This document shows, piece by piece, positions 6,854 to 14,549 of a stretch of 64,000 bases of DNA; within the stretch, counting starts at the first letter, position 1; every line of letters starts with the position of its first letter. This DNA comes from Maricaulis sp047308265. GTDB taxonomy: Bacteria; Pseudomonadota; Alphaproteobacteria; Caulobacterales; Maricaulaceae. The notes beneath the pieces were generated by a model. The model saw nothing but the letters and a program-made list of their open reading frames with translations. It had not been told where the DNA came from and ran no database searches. A program made the translations under genes and the position numbers. The DNA is taken from assembly GCF_047308265.1 (NCBI RefSeq), contig NZ_JBKQWY010000008.1:180379-244378 (forward strand), written 5' to 3'.

Positions 6854-8988
6854 GCCAGATGCCGGACTTCACCCAGATCGAGCTGGGCTCTGCCGCCTCG
6901 ACGCCCGAAACACCGCAAAACCAGTTCACCACCGCTGAACGGATCGAGATTGCCTCGCGCTATGTGCCCGATGACATGACCGGCATGCGCGCCCTGGGCG
7001 GTGTACCGGGGGCATCGCCCTTCATCCGTGGCCCCTATCCCACAATGTATGGCCAGCGTCCCTGGACTATTCGCCAGTATGCCGGTTTCTCGACGGCCGA
7101 AGATTCCAATGCCTTCTATCGTCGCAATCTGGCGGCCGGTCAGAAAGGCCTCTCTGTGGCGTTCGACCTGGCCACACACCGCGGCTATGACAGCGATCAT
7201 CCGCGTGTGGCGGGAGATGTCGGCATGGCCGGGGTCGCTATCGACAGCATCTACGACATGCGCACCCTGTTTGACGGTATACCGCTCGACCAGATGTCCG
7301 TCTCCATGACAATGAATGGTGCGGTTCTGCCGGTCATGGCGTTGTATATCGCCGCCGCCGAGGAACAGGGGGTCAGTGCCGATAAACTCTCCGGCACAAT
7401 CCAGAATGATATCCTCAAGGAATTCATGGTGCGGAACACCTATATCTATCCGCCCACGCCCTCCATGCGGATCATTTCCGACATATTCGGCTACACCTCG
7501 CAGAACATGCCGAAATTCAATTCCATCTCTATCTCCGGCTATCACATGCAGGAGGCGGGTGCGCCAGCCGATCTCGAACTGGCCTACACTATCGCGGATG
7601 GTCTTGAATATATTCAGACCGGGGTGGATGCCGGGCTGGATGTCGACGCCTTTGCGCCAAGACTGTCATTCTTCTTCGGCATCGGCATGAATGTGTTCAT
7701 GGAGATCGCCAAACTACGGGCTGCCCGCCTTTTGTGGGCCCGCCTGGTGAAAGAACGCTTCCAGCCCAATTCCGACAAATCGATCTGTCTTCGGACACAT
7801 TGCCAGACGTCGGGCTGGTCCCTCACCGCCCAGGACGTGTTCAACAATGTCGGTCGGACGGCCCTGGAAGCAATGGCCGCTGTGGATGGCCATACCCAGT
7901 CGCTGCACACCAATTCGCTGGACGAAGCCCTGGCCCTGCCGACGGATTTCTCCGCACGCATCGCCCGCAATACCCAGATCCTGTTGCAGACCGAGGCTCA
8001 TCTGACCGATTGTGCCGACCCTTGGGGCGGCTCAGCCTATGTTGAAAGCCTGACACGCGATCTTGCCGAACGTGCCCTGGAACACATTGCCGAAGTTGAT
8101 GCCCTGGGCGGTATGGCCCGCGCCATTGATGAAGGCATTCCTAAACTGCGTATCGAAGAAGCCGCCGCGCGGACCCAGGCGCTGATCGACAGTGCCCAGC
8201 AGACCATTACGGGCGTTAATAAATTCCGCCTCGACGAGGAAGAAGACGTGCCCGTGCTCAAGGTCGACAATTATCTGGTGCGCAAACAACAGATCGAGAA
8301 ACTCCAGCGTCTGCGCGAGGAACGAAACCCGGCCGACGTCGAAACCGCCCTGAATTCCCTGACGTCAGCGGCGCAAAGCGGGGATGGCAATCTTCTGGCC
8401 CTGTCCGTAGACGCTGCGCGGGCCAAGGCCACAGTGGGCGAGATTTCCGACGCCATGGAACGCGCCTTCAACCGGCATGTTGCCAAGATCAAGGCGGTCA
8501 GCGGCGTCTATGGGGCCACAGCCGGTGATGACCCCAAGGTCGTGCGGGCAAAGGCCCTGGCTGAAGACTTCCTGCGCACCACGGGGCGCAAGCCGAAAAT
8601 CCTCATCGCCAAGCTTGGCCAGGATGGTCATGACCGTGGTCAGAAAGTTGTCGCCTCCGCCTATGCGGATCTGGGCTGGGATGTGGTGATCGGACCACTC
8701 TTCCAGACCCCCGACGAAGCGGCAACCCTGGCGGTCGAGGAAAACGTGCATGCGGCCGCTGCCTCATCCCTGGCCGCCGGTCACCTGACGCTTGTGCCCG
8801 AATTGCGTGATGCCCTGCGGGATAAGGGGCGCGAGGACGTGCTGGTGATTGTGGGCGGGGTCATCCCACCGGATGATGAACCGGTTCTGCGCCAGATGGG
8901 TGCCGCGGCGGTCTTCCCGCCGGGGACCGTTATTGCGGACAGTGCGCTGGTCATGCTCGAACGCATGGGGATTGACGTCGAGGTCTGA
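6850..8988 (+). CDS. mutB: Methylmalonyl-CoA mutase, large (alpha) subunit
   Basis: A 712-residue catalytic subunit using adenosylcobalamin. The TIM-barrel part carries SPFIRGPYPTMYGQRPWTIR, FDLATHRGYDSDHP, DQMSVSMTMNGAVLP and ICLRTHCQTSGWSLT. A linker follows, and the C-terminal B12-binding domain has GQDGHDRGQKVVASAYADLG (DxHxxG, cobalt-ligating His). Length matches the family (about 710-730). No MeaB chaperone or methylmalonyl-CoA epimerase gene is adjacent, so those must lie elsewhere. It is the second gene of a two-gene operon with a 4-nt overlap. Confidence 0.95.
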   Translation: MSQMPDFTQIELGSAASTPETPQNQFTTAERIEIASRYVPDDMTGMRALGGVPGASPFIRGPYPTMYGQRPWTIRQYAGFSTAEDSNAFYRRNLAAGQKGLSVAFDLATHRGYDSDHPRVAGDVGMAGVAIDSIYDMRTLFDGIPLDQMSVSMTMNGAVLPVMALYIAAAEEQGVSADKLSGTIQNDILKEFMVRNTYIYPPTPSMRIISDIFGYTSQNMPKFNSISISGYHMQEAGAPADLELAYTIADGLEYIQTGVDAGLDVDAFAPRLSFFFGIGMNVFMEIAKLRAARLLWARLVKERFQPNSDKSICLRTHCQTSGWSLTAQDVFNNVGRTALEAMAAVDGHTQSLHTNSLDEALALPTDFSARIARNTQILLQTEAHLTDCADPWGGSAYVESLTRDLAERALEHIAEVDALGGMARAIDEGIPKLRIEEAAARTQALIDSAQQTITGVNKFRLDEEEDVPVLKVDNYLVRKQQIEKLQRLREERNPADVETALNSLTSAAQSGDGNLLALSVDAARAKATVGEISDAMERAFNRHVAKIKAVSGVYGATAGDDPKVVRAKALAEDFLRTTGRKPKILIAKLGQDGHDRGQKVVASAYADLGWDVVIGPLFQTPDEAATLAVEENVHAAAASSLAAGHLTLVPELRDALRDKGREDVLVIVGGVIPPDDEPVLRQMGAAAVFPPGTVIADSALVMLERMGIDVEV

Positions 8989-9024
8989 GAACCGGCTTGA
9001 TGGTACTCTATTGGGAGAGTTGTC

Positions 9025-10386
9025 ATGCGTGTGATCACGACCGCCTGTCTGAGTCTGCTGGCCCTTTCGGCTTGTTCTAACACCGAGACCGAAATCCGCG
9101 AGGATCTGCGCTGTCTCACCGGAGCCTACCGCATGGCCAATGGGGCTGTGTTTGATGTCGGCCTGTCCGGCGAAAACAGCCTGCGCTGGCGCACGCTGGA
9201 CGGACAGAACGGGCACGTGACCCAGACGGATGACGGTGTCTGGTCGGGAACGACCGGATGGTCGGACAGGCCGAATCCCGCTCGGATCGTGCTGGGCGAG
9301 TGCGGAGACAACGTGATCGAGATCGTCGGCATTGCAGGCCATGACGGCACCGGCGAGCGCATTCCCCTTCAGGTCGAGGACATGCGCTTCCAGGGCGAGG
9401 GCGAAACACTTGCAGGCCGTCTGGTCCTGCCCGAGGGCGAGGCACCTGTTCCGATCGTCGTTCTGGTCCACGGCTCGGAGGATTGGAGCGCACGGGATTA
9501 TGATTTCCAGCAACGCACCCTGCCCGCTCAAGGCATTGGTGTCTTCGTCTATGACAAGCGCGGAACAGGCGGTTCGACCGGTACATACTCCCAGGATTTT
9601 GATCTGCTGGCCGCCGACGCTGCCGCCGCTCATCGCACCGCACTCGAGCATGCCGGCGAGCGTGTCGCCTATAGTGGCTATTTTGGCGGCAGCCAGGGCG
9701 GGTGGGTCGCCCCGCTCGCGGCGACTTTGAGTGATGTGGATTTTGTCATTGCCTCCTTTGGCATGGCCGAAGGCCCCCTGGCGGAAGATCGCGATGAAGT
9801 TCAACTCCGCCTGCGCGATGCCGGTTTTGGTGCTGAGGAACAGGCCAAGGCCCGCGAGATCACCGACATCACCGCGCGCCTGTTGCTGTCCGACTTCCAG
9901 GACGGGGCATCCGACCTGGCCCGTGTCCGGCGGGAATACCAGAACGAAGCCTGGTTCCCCCTGCTGGAAGGCGGTATCAGCTATGAAATGGTGAAGCGGC
10001 CACTCTGGCAGTTCAGAATCGGCTTTGCCTTTCTCGACACCGGAACCAGCTGGGATTATGTGCCCGTTGACGTGATGCGTACGCTGGAGACCCCGATGCT
10101 GTGGGTCATCGCCGGATCGGATCGAAGCACCCCACCGGAAAACACACTGCGCATCCTCGCAGAGCTGCAGGCGGAAGATCGCGCAATCGATGTCGCCCTC
10201 TTCCCGGGCACAGATCATGGCATCGTGCGGTTCGAAGAGGATGAAGATGGCGAACGCACAATTCTGGGATATGCACCGGGCTATTTCCCCTTGCTGTCCG
10301 ACTGGATCATCCAGCAGGAATTGGGGGCGGCCTATCCCGGCGCCGAACTCGCCCCGCGGCGGCCATCCGAATCGGATCCGGGATAA
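9025..10386 (+). CDS. Alpha/beta-hydrolase lipoprotein
   Basis: A 453-residue secreted protein with a lipoprotein signal (LLALSAC lipobox, Cys at about residue 17). About 110 residues of beta-rich N-terminal domain precede an alpha/beta hydrolase: VLVHGSEDWSARDY, YDKRGTGGSTGTY, nucleophile motif GGSQGG, acid in AGSDRSTPP, His in GTDHGI. The layout matches the dienelactone-hydrolase/S9-like esterase group often called alpha/beta hydrolase family lipoproteins. It is predicted to be anchored in the envelope and to cleave an ester or peptide; the substrate is unknown. It follows mutB after 36 nt, but a new RBS (GGGAGAG) suggests independent translation. Confidence 0.8.
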   Translation: MRVITTACLSLLALSACSNTETEIREDLRCLTGAYRMANGAVFDVGLSGENSLRWRTLDGQNGHVTQTDDGVWSGTTGWSDRPNPARIVLGECGDNVIEIVGIAGHDGTGERIPLQVEDMRFQGEGETLAGRLVLPEGEAPVPIVVLVHGSEDWSARDYDFQQRTLPAQGIGVFVYDKRGTGGSTGTYSQDFDLLAADAAAAHRTALEHAGERVAYSGYFGGSQGGWVAPLAATLSDVDFVIASFGMAEGPLAEDRDEVQLRLRDAGFGAEEQAKAREITDITARLLLSDFQDGASDLARVRREYQNEAWFPLLEGGISYEMVKRPLWQFRIGFAFLDTGTSWDYVPVDVMRTLETPMLWVIAGSDRSTPPENTLRILAELQAEDRAIDVALFPGTDHGIVRFEEDEDGERTILGYAPGYFPLLSDWIIQQELGAAYPGAELAPRRPSESDPG

Positions 10387-10459
10387 ACCTCCCAACAATC
10401 CCTGCTGTCGGGAGGCATCATCCCCGTCATGATACCCTCCCGTAACAAGGAGAGACGCC

Positions 10460-10780
10460 ATGATTGTCACCACAACCCCGTCCGTCGAAGGCCGCCAGAT
10501 CCAGGATTACAAGGGCGTGGTGACCGGAGAAGCCATACTTGGTGCCCACCTCTTCCGTGACCTGTTTGCCGGCCTGCGCGATATTGTCGGTGGCCGATCG
10601 GGCAGCTATGAAAAATCCCTGCGCGAGGCGCGCGAGATCGCTCTGTCGGAATTGCAGGACGAGGCACAGCGCCGCGGCGCGAATGCGGTTGTCGGCGTTG
10701 ATCTGGACTATGAAGTTATTGGCGAACAAGGCTCGATGCTCATGGTCTCCGCGTCGGGAACGGCCGTTGTCCTTTCCTGA
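10460..10780 (+). CDS. UPF0145 (YbjQ-like) protein
   Basis: A 106-residue protein with AAGGAGAGA upstream. It shows the YbjQ/UPF0145 pattern: MIVTTTPSVEGRQIQDYKGV, GEAILGAHLFRD, the SYEKSLREAREIALSELQDE helix, RGANAVVGVDLDYEV and a hydrophobic C-terminal strand. The family forms pentameric beta-rich domains once called heavy-metal binding; its physiological role is not settled. A cytoplasmic single gene; nothing in the neighbourhood explains it. Confidence 0.88.
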   Translation: MIVTTTPSVEGRQIQDYKGVVTGEAILGAHLFRDLFAGLRDIVGGRSGSYEKSLREAREIALSELQDEAQRRGANAVVGVDLDYEVIGEQGSMLMVSASGTAVVLS

Positions 10781-10892
10781 AGAAACCATTTGAAGAAATT
10801 GAAAAACATAGAGTTTTAGTCATGAACTGTTCACCTAGAACGGGTTATCCCCTGCCTGTACGTGTCTGTCGGCCAATCGTCACTTGGCTCGC

Positions 10893-10917
10893 CTCGTTAA
10901 ACATGTAGTTTAGCGAG
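10893..10917. repeat. 10-bp stem hairpin upstream of the secreted-protein gene
   Basis: CTCGTTAAAC (10893-10902), loop ATGTA, GTTTAGCGAG (10908-10917), with one G-T wobble. It is not followed by a T-run, so it is not a terminator. It lies 30 nt before the ATG at 10947 and could stabilise the mRNA or be an operator. Confidence 0.35.
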
Positions 10918-10946
10918 AGGGACACAATTCAAGCAGGGGGGATCCC

Positions 10947-11390
10947 ATGTCCAAGACTCTTATTGCAGCTGCCGCTCTGGCCGCTTTCTCCACCACGGCT
11001 GTTCTTGCTCAAGACTACAGCCTGACACCCAATTACGGCACCTACACGCTGAACGGCGGCTTCCTGCCGGATCCGTCCGAGCTGGACGTTGTCGCAGGTG
11101 GCAGCGTTGACGCCGGCAATGTGGGTTGCTCCGGCTACATCTCCAACGCACCGGACGTGCGCCTGATGTGGAATGGTGGCTCCATCGGTATCGGCGCCCG
11201 CTCTTCCAGCGACACGACGCTGGTCGTCAACGCGCCGGACGGGAACTGGTACTGCTCCGACGATGTTGATGGTCTGAACCCCTACCTGAACCTGTCCGGT
11301 TCCGGCCAGTATGACATCTGGATCGGCACATATGATGGCGGCACCGCGAGCGCTGTCGTTTACGCCACGGAATATGGTTCGCCGCAGTAA
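10947..11390 (+). CDS. Small secreted beta-sandwich protein
   Basis: A 147-residue protein with a clear Sec signal peptide (MSKTLIAAAALAAFSTTAVLAQ, cleavage after about residue 21) and a strong RBS (AGCAGGGGGG). The mature part contains DVRLMWNGGSIGIGARSSSD, then TTLVVNAPDGNWYCSDDVDG and GQYDIWIGTYDG. This pattern (DTTLVV..PDG.W.C.DD, then G.Y.IW.G) resembles pre-peptidase C-terminal (PPC)-type beta-sandwich domains, here without a protease. Two Cys could form a disulfide in the periplasm. Monocistronic, ending in a strong terminator. Function unknown; a periplasmic binding or abundant envelope protein is plausible. Confidence 0.75.
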   Translation: MSKTLIAAAALAAFSTTAVLAQDYSLTPNYGTYTLNGGFLPDPSELDVVAGGSVDAGNVGCSGYISNAPDVRLMWNGGSIGIGARSSSDTTLVVNAPDGNWYCSDDVDGLNPYLNLSGSGQYDIWIGTYDGGTASAVVYATEYGSPQ

Positions 11391-11412
11391 GCGCGACGAC
11401 GACTGTTTCGAG

Positions 11413-11444
11413 AACGCCGTCGGGTTTGCCCGGCGGCGTTTTTC
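11413..11444 (+). terminator. Rho-independent terminator
   Basis: AACGCCGTCGGG / TTTG / CCCGGCGGCGTT followed by TTTT: a 12-bp stem with one mismatch, 22 nt after the stop of the secreted beta-sandwich gene. Confidence 0.85.
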
Positions 11445-11670
11445 TTTGGGCGGTCGTTTCGTGTGACGGTGGTTTCGTTGAAGGGTGGTTTCGTTGAACC
11501 TCAATCGGCAACTGCGGATTCGATCACATTCCGGGTGAGGTTTCCGTCCAGCGACTTACGCTTTGCTCATGCTGACTGTGTCTGCAGGCAGAATGCTTGA
11601 CCCATCCCGCTTCGCGTCTCACTCTTTGTTATCGTGGGTGGATGCGATCGAGTTGCGGAGTGATGTTCTC

Positions 11671-12183
11671 ATGAAAACACGGATCAAAACCTGTCTGCTT
11701 CCGGCCCTGCTCGTGGCGGGATTAGCGGCCTGTGCCAGTCCTGCGCCCAGCCTGTACGCCCCGTCGGGTGGCGGAGATCGTGGCTATACACAAACCCGTA
11801 TCGAGACTGATCGTTACCGTGTGCGCTTTTCGGCAGGCCATGACATGAACATGCGGACCGTCGAAGATCTTGCGCTGCGCCGCGCCGCAGAGATCACACA
11901 GCGCGATGGCGGCGACTGGTTTCTGGTCGTCAATCGGGTTCGCGAGGGTGAGGATGCCGATCCGGTCGACATCGCCACATCCGTCGGTGTGGCCTTCGGG
12001 TCCGGCGGATATCGCAGCACCAGCCTGGGCCTGGGTGTCCAGTACGACCCCAGTGCAGGCGATAAATCGGTTATGCTGGAAATCCTCGTCCGATCGGGTG
12101 AACGTCCGGATGCTGAAACCCGGGCTTATAGCGCGGAGCAGGTGCTCGGCTTTACCGAGCGCGCCGCGGGTACGTCTTACTGA
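11671..12183 (+). CDS. CC0125/CC1285-type lipoprotein
   Basis: A 170-residue lipoprotein. ATG 11671 is chosen because it gives a proper lipobox signal (LLVAGLAACASP, Cys20 or so); an upstream in-frame ATG at 11563 would bury the signal. The mature part has GYTQTRIETDRYRVRFSAGH, the LALRRAAEITQRDGGDWFLV helix and a beta-rich C-terminus, the arrangement of a Caulobacter lipoprotein family known by locus names CC0125/CC1285. It should sit in the outer or inner membrane facing the periplasm. Function unknown. Confidence 0.75.
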   Translation: MKTRIKTCLLPALLVAGLAACASPAPSLYAPSGGGDRGYTQTRIETDRYRVRFSAGHDMNMRTVEDLALRRAAEITQRDGGDWFLVVNRVREGEDADPVDIATSVGVAFGSGGYRSTSLGLGVQYDPSAGDKSVMLEILVRSGERPDAETRAYSAEQVLGFTERAAGTSY

Positions 12184-12204
12184 GACAAACCACGCCCGGC
12201 GCCG

Positions 12205-12573
12205 TCAGGCCGGAGGCAGAAAACCTAGCTCGCGTTGCAGTTTCTTTGTCAGGCCGCTGGCCACTATGCGATGGCTCTCTGCGATATAGGTTTTCAGCCC
12301 ATCATCATCGAGACCGGGCTGATCATAATGCTGGATCCAGCTCATACCGCGTGACGCCAGATAGGGTGCCGGTCGGAGCCCGTCCTGTTCCTGAAGGATT
12401 TCAAAGGACACGTCCGACACCTTGAAAGAATAGCGCGGCTCATCACCGGCATCGAACATGCCGATCACGAACATTTTGCCGCCTACTTTCCAAACATCAC
12501 TTCCGCCCCACTGGATGACGTGAGTGGTGTGCGGCAGCGCCTGGCAAAAAGCCATGAAATCATCGCGCTTCAT
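12205..12573 (-). CDS. MmcQ/YjbR family DNA-binding-fold protein
   Basis: A 122-residue protein with the MmcQ/YjbR (cyaY-like/DUF419) pattern: FCQALPHTTHVIQWGGSDVW, KVGGKMFVIGMFD, FKVSDVSFEIL, RPAPYLASRGMSWIQ and the C-terminal helix SHRIVASGLTKK. The family is described as a double-wing DNA-binding fold, with no settled function. It is transcribed with, and 3 nt downstream of, the HHH membrane protein on the same strand. Confidence 0.85.
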   Translation of the reverse strand: MKRDDFMAFCQALPHTTHVIQWGGSDVWKVGGKMFVIGMFDAGDEPRYSFKVSDVSFEILQEQDGLRPAPYLASRGMSWIQHYDQPGLDDDGLKTYIAESHRIVASGLTKKLQRELGFLPPA

Positions 12574-12576
12574 CCC

Positions 12577-13293
12577 TCAAGCATTTCCCGTCAGAGAGCG
12601 GGCCTGCCCGACCCAGTCATCGCGTGCAATACGGCCGCGACCATTGATCTGTTCATCCCAATGCGTCACATCGGCTTCGCCCCATTCAGCGATCTGGGCA
12701 ATGCGAGTCACGCCCCCTTCCAGCAGGCTGGCAGCGGCTTTGGGACCCAGCCCCCGGATGACAGTCAGATCATCCGCCTCGGCAGGCTCGGGCATGCCGA
12801 TCACCACAGATTTTGCGGCTTCGGGCAAACCATCCGCACCGCTCTTCACAGGCGTCGTTTCGGACGTTTCCAAAGCCTCGGGCGTTGAGGTGTTGACCGG
12901 TTCCGGGGCGATGTCAGAGGTCGCGGGTGTGTCCACAGGGAGAACCTCGGCGGCCGGGGCTTCTACCGTCGGCGTCTCGCTGGCATCCGGCAGACCGGTG
13001 GCACCGGACTTGACCTCTTCAGCGCGATGCGCCGGTTCGTGATCCTGTGTCGCAATAACGGGGGGGGCGGCGGGTTCTGTAGCAACGGCCTCGGCCTCGT
13101 TGGCGCGGTTTTCAGCTTCACCCACGCGACGCGCCAGCGCATCATTCTCGCGACGCAGACGATCATTATCGCGCTCGAGCTTGTCTGCCTCACGCGCCCG
13201 CGCATCACCGCTCCAGATCAGCCAACCGACCAGAACCCCGATACCAAAAGCCACCAGGAGATAGGGGGCCATCTGCCAGATCATCCACATCAT
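12577..13293 (-). CDS. Membrane-anchored protein with C-terminal helix-hairpin-helix domain
   Basis: A 238-residue protein in three parts: one N-terminal transmembrane helix (PYLLVAFGIGVLVGWLIW), a coiled coil rich in Arg/Glu (residues about 30-65), a long Pro/Glu/Ala/Thr-rich linker, and a C-terminal HHH domain (DLTVIRGLGPKAAASLLEGG, then HWDEQINGRGRIARDDW). The HHH segment resembles that of proteins annotated as flap-endonuclease-1-like or L21-like, which bind DNA without sequence specificity; no nuclease domain is present. The layout suggests a DNA- or nucleoid-tethering inner-membrane protein. Its start overlaps the end of the upstream BON-type gene by 4 nt. Confidence 0.75.
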   Translation of the reverse strand: MMWMIWQMAPYLLVAFGIGVLVGWLIWSGDARAREADKLERDNDRLRRENDALARRVGEAENRANEAEAVATEPAAPPVIATQDHEPAHRAEEVKSGATGLPDASETPTVEAPAAEVLPVDTPATSDIAPEPVNTSTPEALETSETTPVKSGADGLPEAAKSVVIGMPEPAEADDLTVIRGLGPKAAASLLEGGVTRIAQIAEWGEADVTHWDEQINGRGRIARDDWVGQARSLTGNA

Positions 13294-14330
13294 GATGCTG
13301 TTTCCTCTTCAAGAACCCGGATCATGACCCGATCACTCTGATTCTCCACAATCGCGACAGTAATCCGCGCATCTTCTGCTCCGCCTTGAACCAGAAGGCT
13401 GCGCACGGCAGCCGCCCGGCGACGCGATAGTGTGTCGTCAGACGGTGTTGTCTCCGGCTGGATATTCACGCCCAGGGACAGGTTCTCCGGACAGTGGGAA
13501 AACGCCCGCCCGACCTGTAGAAGTGCCGTCTGGGATACCGGGCTCGGCGCCGCACCAGCCGGTTCGAACCGCATCTGGTTGGCGCCCCGCGCTGCTTGCA
13601 GCACGGCATCACAGCCCTGAGCGGTTTCAATACTTGAGAAGACCTGACCACTCGACCGGATCAGGAGTGCCATCTGATAGGGCTCCGGCAGCTCAGCCAG
13701 AGCTGCTCGGGACGAGCGCGCCGTCTGGGCATTGGGGGCCTCGGCAATCAGGGCGGCCTGTTCACCCTGGATCACGAGTGCACCACGGTCGAACCGCGCC
13801 AGCTGGGCCAGCAGCAATTGGGCGACAGACTGCCATTCCGCGGACGCCGCACCGCCGGGGATCAGGGTCAAATCGCTTTCGGCACCAATGGGAAAACGCT
13901 CCTGCGCGAAAGCTTCCACGGCCCGGCGTGTATCATCGTCCGAGGCATCGCCGCGGATAAACACCCGCCCATTGGCCGCATCCGCACGAAAGGCGAAACG
14001 ACGCTCGAACCGCGCCTGGCTGGTTTCGTCCCGGACCTGGGTGATCCCCCCCGACACGACACCGCCCGTCCAGGTCGAGGCCCGAACCGCGGCCAGGGCG
14101 TCATCACGCGCAACTAGATTGGGCGCGGCTCCCGACAAGATTGCGGTCTGCCCGCGCACGACGACACGCGCCCAGTCATGCTCGCGCGCATCCAAGGCAG
14201 CCTCGGCCGCCGACTGCAAGCGTCCTTCCAGCCGATCCGGCCGGATCGGGCTGAAAACAATAACAATCAGTCCCCAGACAATCAGGGCAGCGAACCCGCC
14301 CGCCAGGATTTTTCGTGTGCGCAGTGTCAT
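13290..14330 (-). CDS. Membrane protein with BON-like repeats and OmpA-like C-terminus
   Basis: A 346-residue protein from ATG 14330, preceded by GAGGGA; an upstream extension has no RBS and basic, non-domain sequence. One N-terminal transmembrane segment (ILAGGFAALIVWGLIVIVFS) is followed by a BON-like unit (VVVRGQTAILSGAAPNLVAR) and a second one (RVFIRGDASDDDTRRAV). The C-terminal about 100 residues (GCDAVLQAARGANQMRFEPA, LSRRRAAAVRSLLVQGG, ARITVAIVENQSD) look like a reduced OmpA-type peptidoglycan-contacting domain. It is predicted to be periplasmic and inner-membrane anchored. First gene of a three-gene unit with the HHH protein and the MmcQ/YjbR protein. Confidence 0.7.
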   Translation of the reverse strand: MTLRTRKILAGGFAALIVWGLIVIVFSPIRPDRLEGRLQSAAEAALDAREHDWARVVVRGQTAILSGAAPNLVARDDALAAVRASTWTGGVVSGGITQVRDETSQARFERRFAFRADAANGRVFIRGDASDDDTRRAVEAFAQERFPIGAESDLTLIPGGAASAEWQSVAQLLLAQLARFDRGALVIQGEQAALIAEAPNAQTARSSRAALAELPEPYQMALLIRSSGQVFSSIETAQGCDAVLQAARGANQMRFEPAGAAPSPVSQTALLQVGRAFSHCPENLSLGVNIQPETTPSDDTLSRRRAAAVRSLLVQGGAEDARITVAIVENQSDRVMIRVLEEETAS

Positions 14331-14497
14331 GGTCCCTCGTTCGGATCGAACTGATGGTTCAGGCCTTGGCGGGCAAATGTGGTGAATTTGCGGTCTCACC
14401 CGCCGCAGCGCAGCATTCCCATACCTTCTTTTAGGGGCTTCGCCGCGCTGCGCAAGATCACTCCGGAAGAAAGACACGTGCGCAAACCCATACAGAA

Positions 14498-14523
14498 AGG
14501 CCGGGGCGTCGCCACCCCGGCCT
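14498..14523 (-). terminator. Rho-independent terminator of the first TonB receptor gene
   Basis: AGGCCGGGG (14498-14506) and CCCCGGCCT (14515-14523), a perfect 9-bp stem. On the minus strand it is followed by TTTCTGT and lies 26 nt beyond the receptor stop. Confidence 0.8.
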
Positions 14524-14549
14524 CACCTGGTGTGTTGAGTATGCCCTGT

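Noticed and set aside
8764..10473. 569-codon minus-strand frame opposite mutB end and the hydrolase lipoprotein
   Set aside because: Antisense frame overlapping two well-supported genes. No RBS or recognised domain.
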